Shown here piece by piece: positions 5,946 to 6,604 of a stretch of DNA of 6,604 nt. Every line of letters begins with the position of its first letter. Position 1 is the stretch's first letter. Position numbers and translations under genes: made by a program. Under the pieces are notes generated by a model. That model was not told the origin of the DNA and searched no databases. It saw only the letters and a list, made by a program, of their open reading frames with translations. Source of the stretch: Pedobacter sp. (GTDB taxonomy: Bacteria; Bacteroidota; Bacteroidia; Sphingobacteriales; Sphingobacteriaceae); contig SEDG01000138.1 of NCBI GenBank assembly GCA_004295885.1, forward strand, positions 1-6,604, written 5' to 3'.

Positions 5946-6604
5946 TAAGCCTCTAGCTCCATAATCTCAGAAGCCAATTCTTCCCAGGTTTTCTGGGCGT
6001 GGTCTAATAAAGCTTTTTCAGCTAAATATCTTTTATTGGCCTCGTCTAATTTATACTGATTAGCATATACTTCTTCCCGAGCTAATTCTGCTTCTACCAA
6101 TTTCACACTCAATTCAAAAGCTGCAATTTCTTCTTCAGTTCTTTTCAATTTATCGTTCAATTTTTTCAATTGCTGTTGTGCATTTGCAGGAGCAGGCTCA
6201 GCTGGTTTTTTCTTCTCTTCTGTTGTAGGCTTAACAGGAATTGGTTTTGGGGTAGGAATTACCCTTTTGCTATTCCATTCTTCGTATTCTGCATACGTTC
6301 CAGGATATTCCTTGATTTTTTCTTCTTCAATAAACCAAATTTTGTTGGCCACATTGTCTAGGAAATACCTATCGTGAGAAACAGAGATAAATGTTCCTTC
6401 GTACTGTTGTAATGCCTGGATCAAGATATTCACCGATTGAATATCCAAGTGATTCGTTGGCTCATCCAGAATCAAGAAGTTCGAATCCGTAGTTAATGAT
6501 TTCGCCAAAGCAACTCTAGATTTTTCCCCTCCAGATAAAACCTTGATTTTTTTGAAAACATCATCGCCAGTAAACAAGAAACACCCTAAAATAGAACGTA
6601 ATTC
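5945..6604 (-). CDS. ABC-F family ATPase, C-terminal part (truncated by window end)
   Basis: The frame is open to the window edge, so these are the last 219 residues of a protein that is normally about 540-650 long; the TTG near 6577 is an internal Leu codon, not a start. The visible part holds the second nucleotide-binding domain from just before the signature motif: LSGGEKSR (about 23-30), Walker B LILDEPTNHLD (44-54) with catalytic Glu48, and H-loop SVSHDR (74-79). DEPTNHLD is typical of ABC-F proteins, soluble ATPases without membrane domains that act on the ribosome. A Pro/Lys-rich linker (about 112-135) leads to a charged coiled coil (about 138-215) like the C-terminal domain of Uup-type members, which contacts nucleic acid. 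Sub-type (translation factor or antibiotic-resistance type) cannot be decided without the N-terminal half and interdomain linker. Its stop overlaps the T9SS plug start. Confidence 0.93.
   Translation of the reverse strand, partial: ELRSILGCFLFTGDDVFKKIKVLSGGEKSRVALAKSLTTDSNFLILDEPTNHLDIQSVNILIQALQQYEGTFISVSHDRYFLDNVANKIWFIEEEKIKEYPGTYAEYEEWNSKRVIPTPKPIPVKPTTEEKKKPAEPAPANAQQQLKKLNDKLKRTEEEIAAFELSVKLVEAELAREEVYANQYKLDEANKRYLAEKALLDHAQKTWEELASEIMELEA

Overview
The window looks like a chromosomal segment of a Bacteroidota bacterium, most likely a Sphingobacteriaceae member close to Pedobacter. The reasons are the AT-rich composition, the near-absence of Shine-Dalgarno sequences before starts, signal peptides ending in a short A-x-A-Q pattern, a C-terminal piece of a Bacteroidota-type zinc metalloprotease, and a type IX secretion system (T9SS) plug protein. 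The genus is an inference. All genes look native in composition, and I see no phage, transposase, CRISPR or defence island.

Layout from left to right. (1) At 1-528 (+) is the 3' end of a large zinc-dependent metalloprotease gene, closed by a clear intrinsic terminator at 547-581. (2) At 590-982 (-) is a small secreted protein of unknown function. It is divergent from a two-gene unit: an EVE-domain (PUA-like fold) protein at 1058-1462 and a secreted glycine-rich protein of unknown function at 1462-1968, joined by a TAATG stop/start overlap. (3) At 1958-2479 (-) is a hotdog-fold acyl-CoA thioesterase that converges on the glycine-rich gene and overlaps its 3' end by 11 bp. (4) A 450-bp gap (2480-2930) holds an inverted pair of REP-like hairpin units (about 2579-2754) and the leader of the next gene. 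(5) At 2931-4406 (+) is a cytoplasmic alpha-amylase of the GH13 subfamily 5 / E. coli AmyA type, with every catalytic residue present. (6) A 285-bp gap (4407-4691) is largely repeat: a 47-48-bp tandem array on the left and an octamer array (ACTAATGA) on the right. The two are inverted with respect to each other and run into the stop codons of both flanking convergent genes. (7) On the minus strand, a truncated ABC-F ATPase gene (5945-6604) is followed by the T9SS plug protein gene (4692-5945), again with a TAATG overlap.

The genes are mostly unrelated housekeeping and envelope functions: exported proteolysis, acyl-CoA turnover, intracellular glucan breakdown, ribosome-associated ATPase and T9SS gating. 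I do not see a new multi-gene system. The parts most worth a second look are the two intergenic repeat structures, the ABC-F/T9SS-plug coupling, and the uncharacterised glycine-rich secreted protein coupled to the EVE gene.
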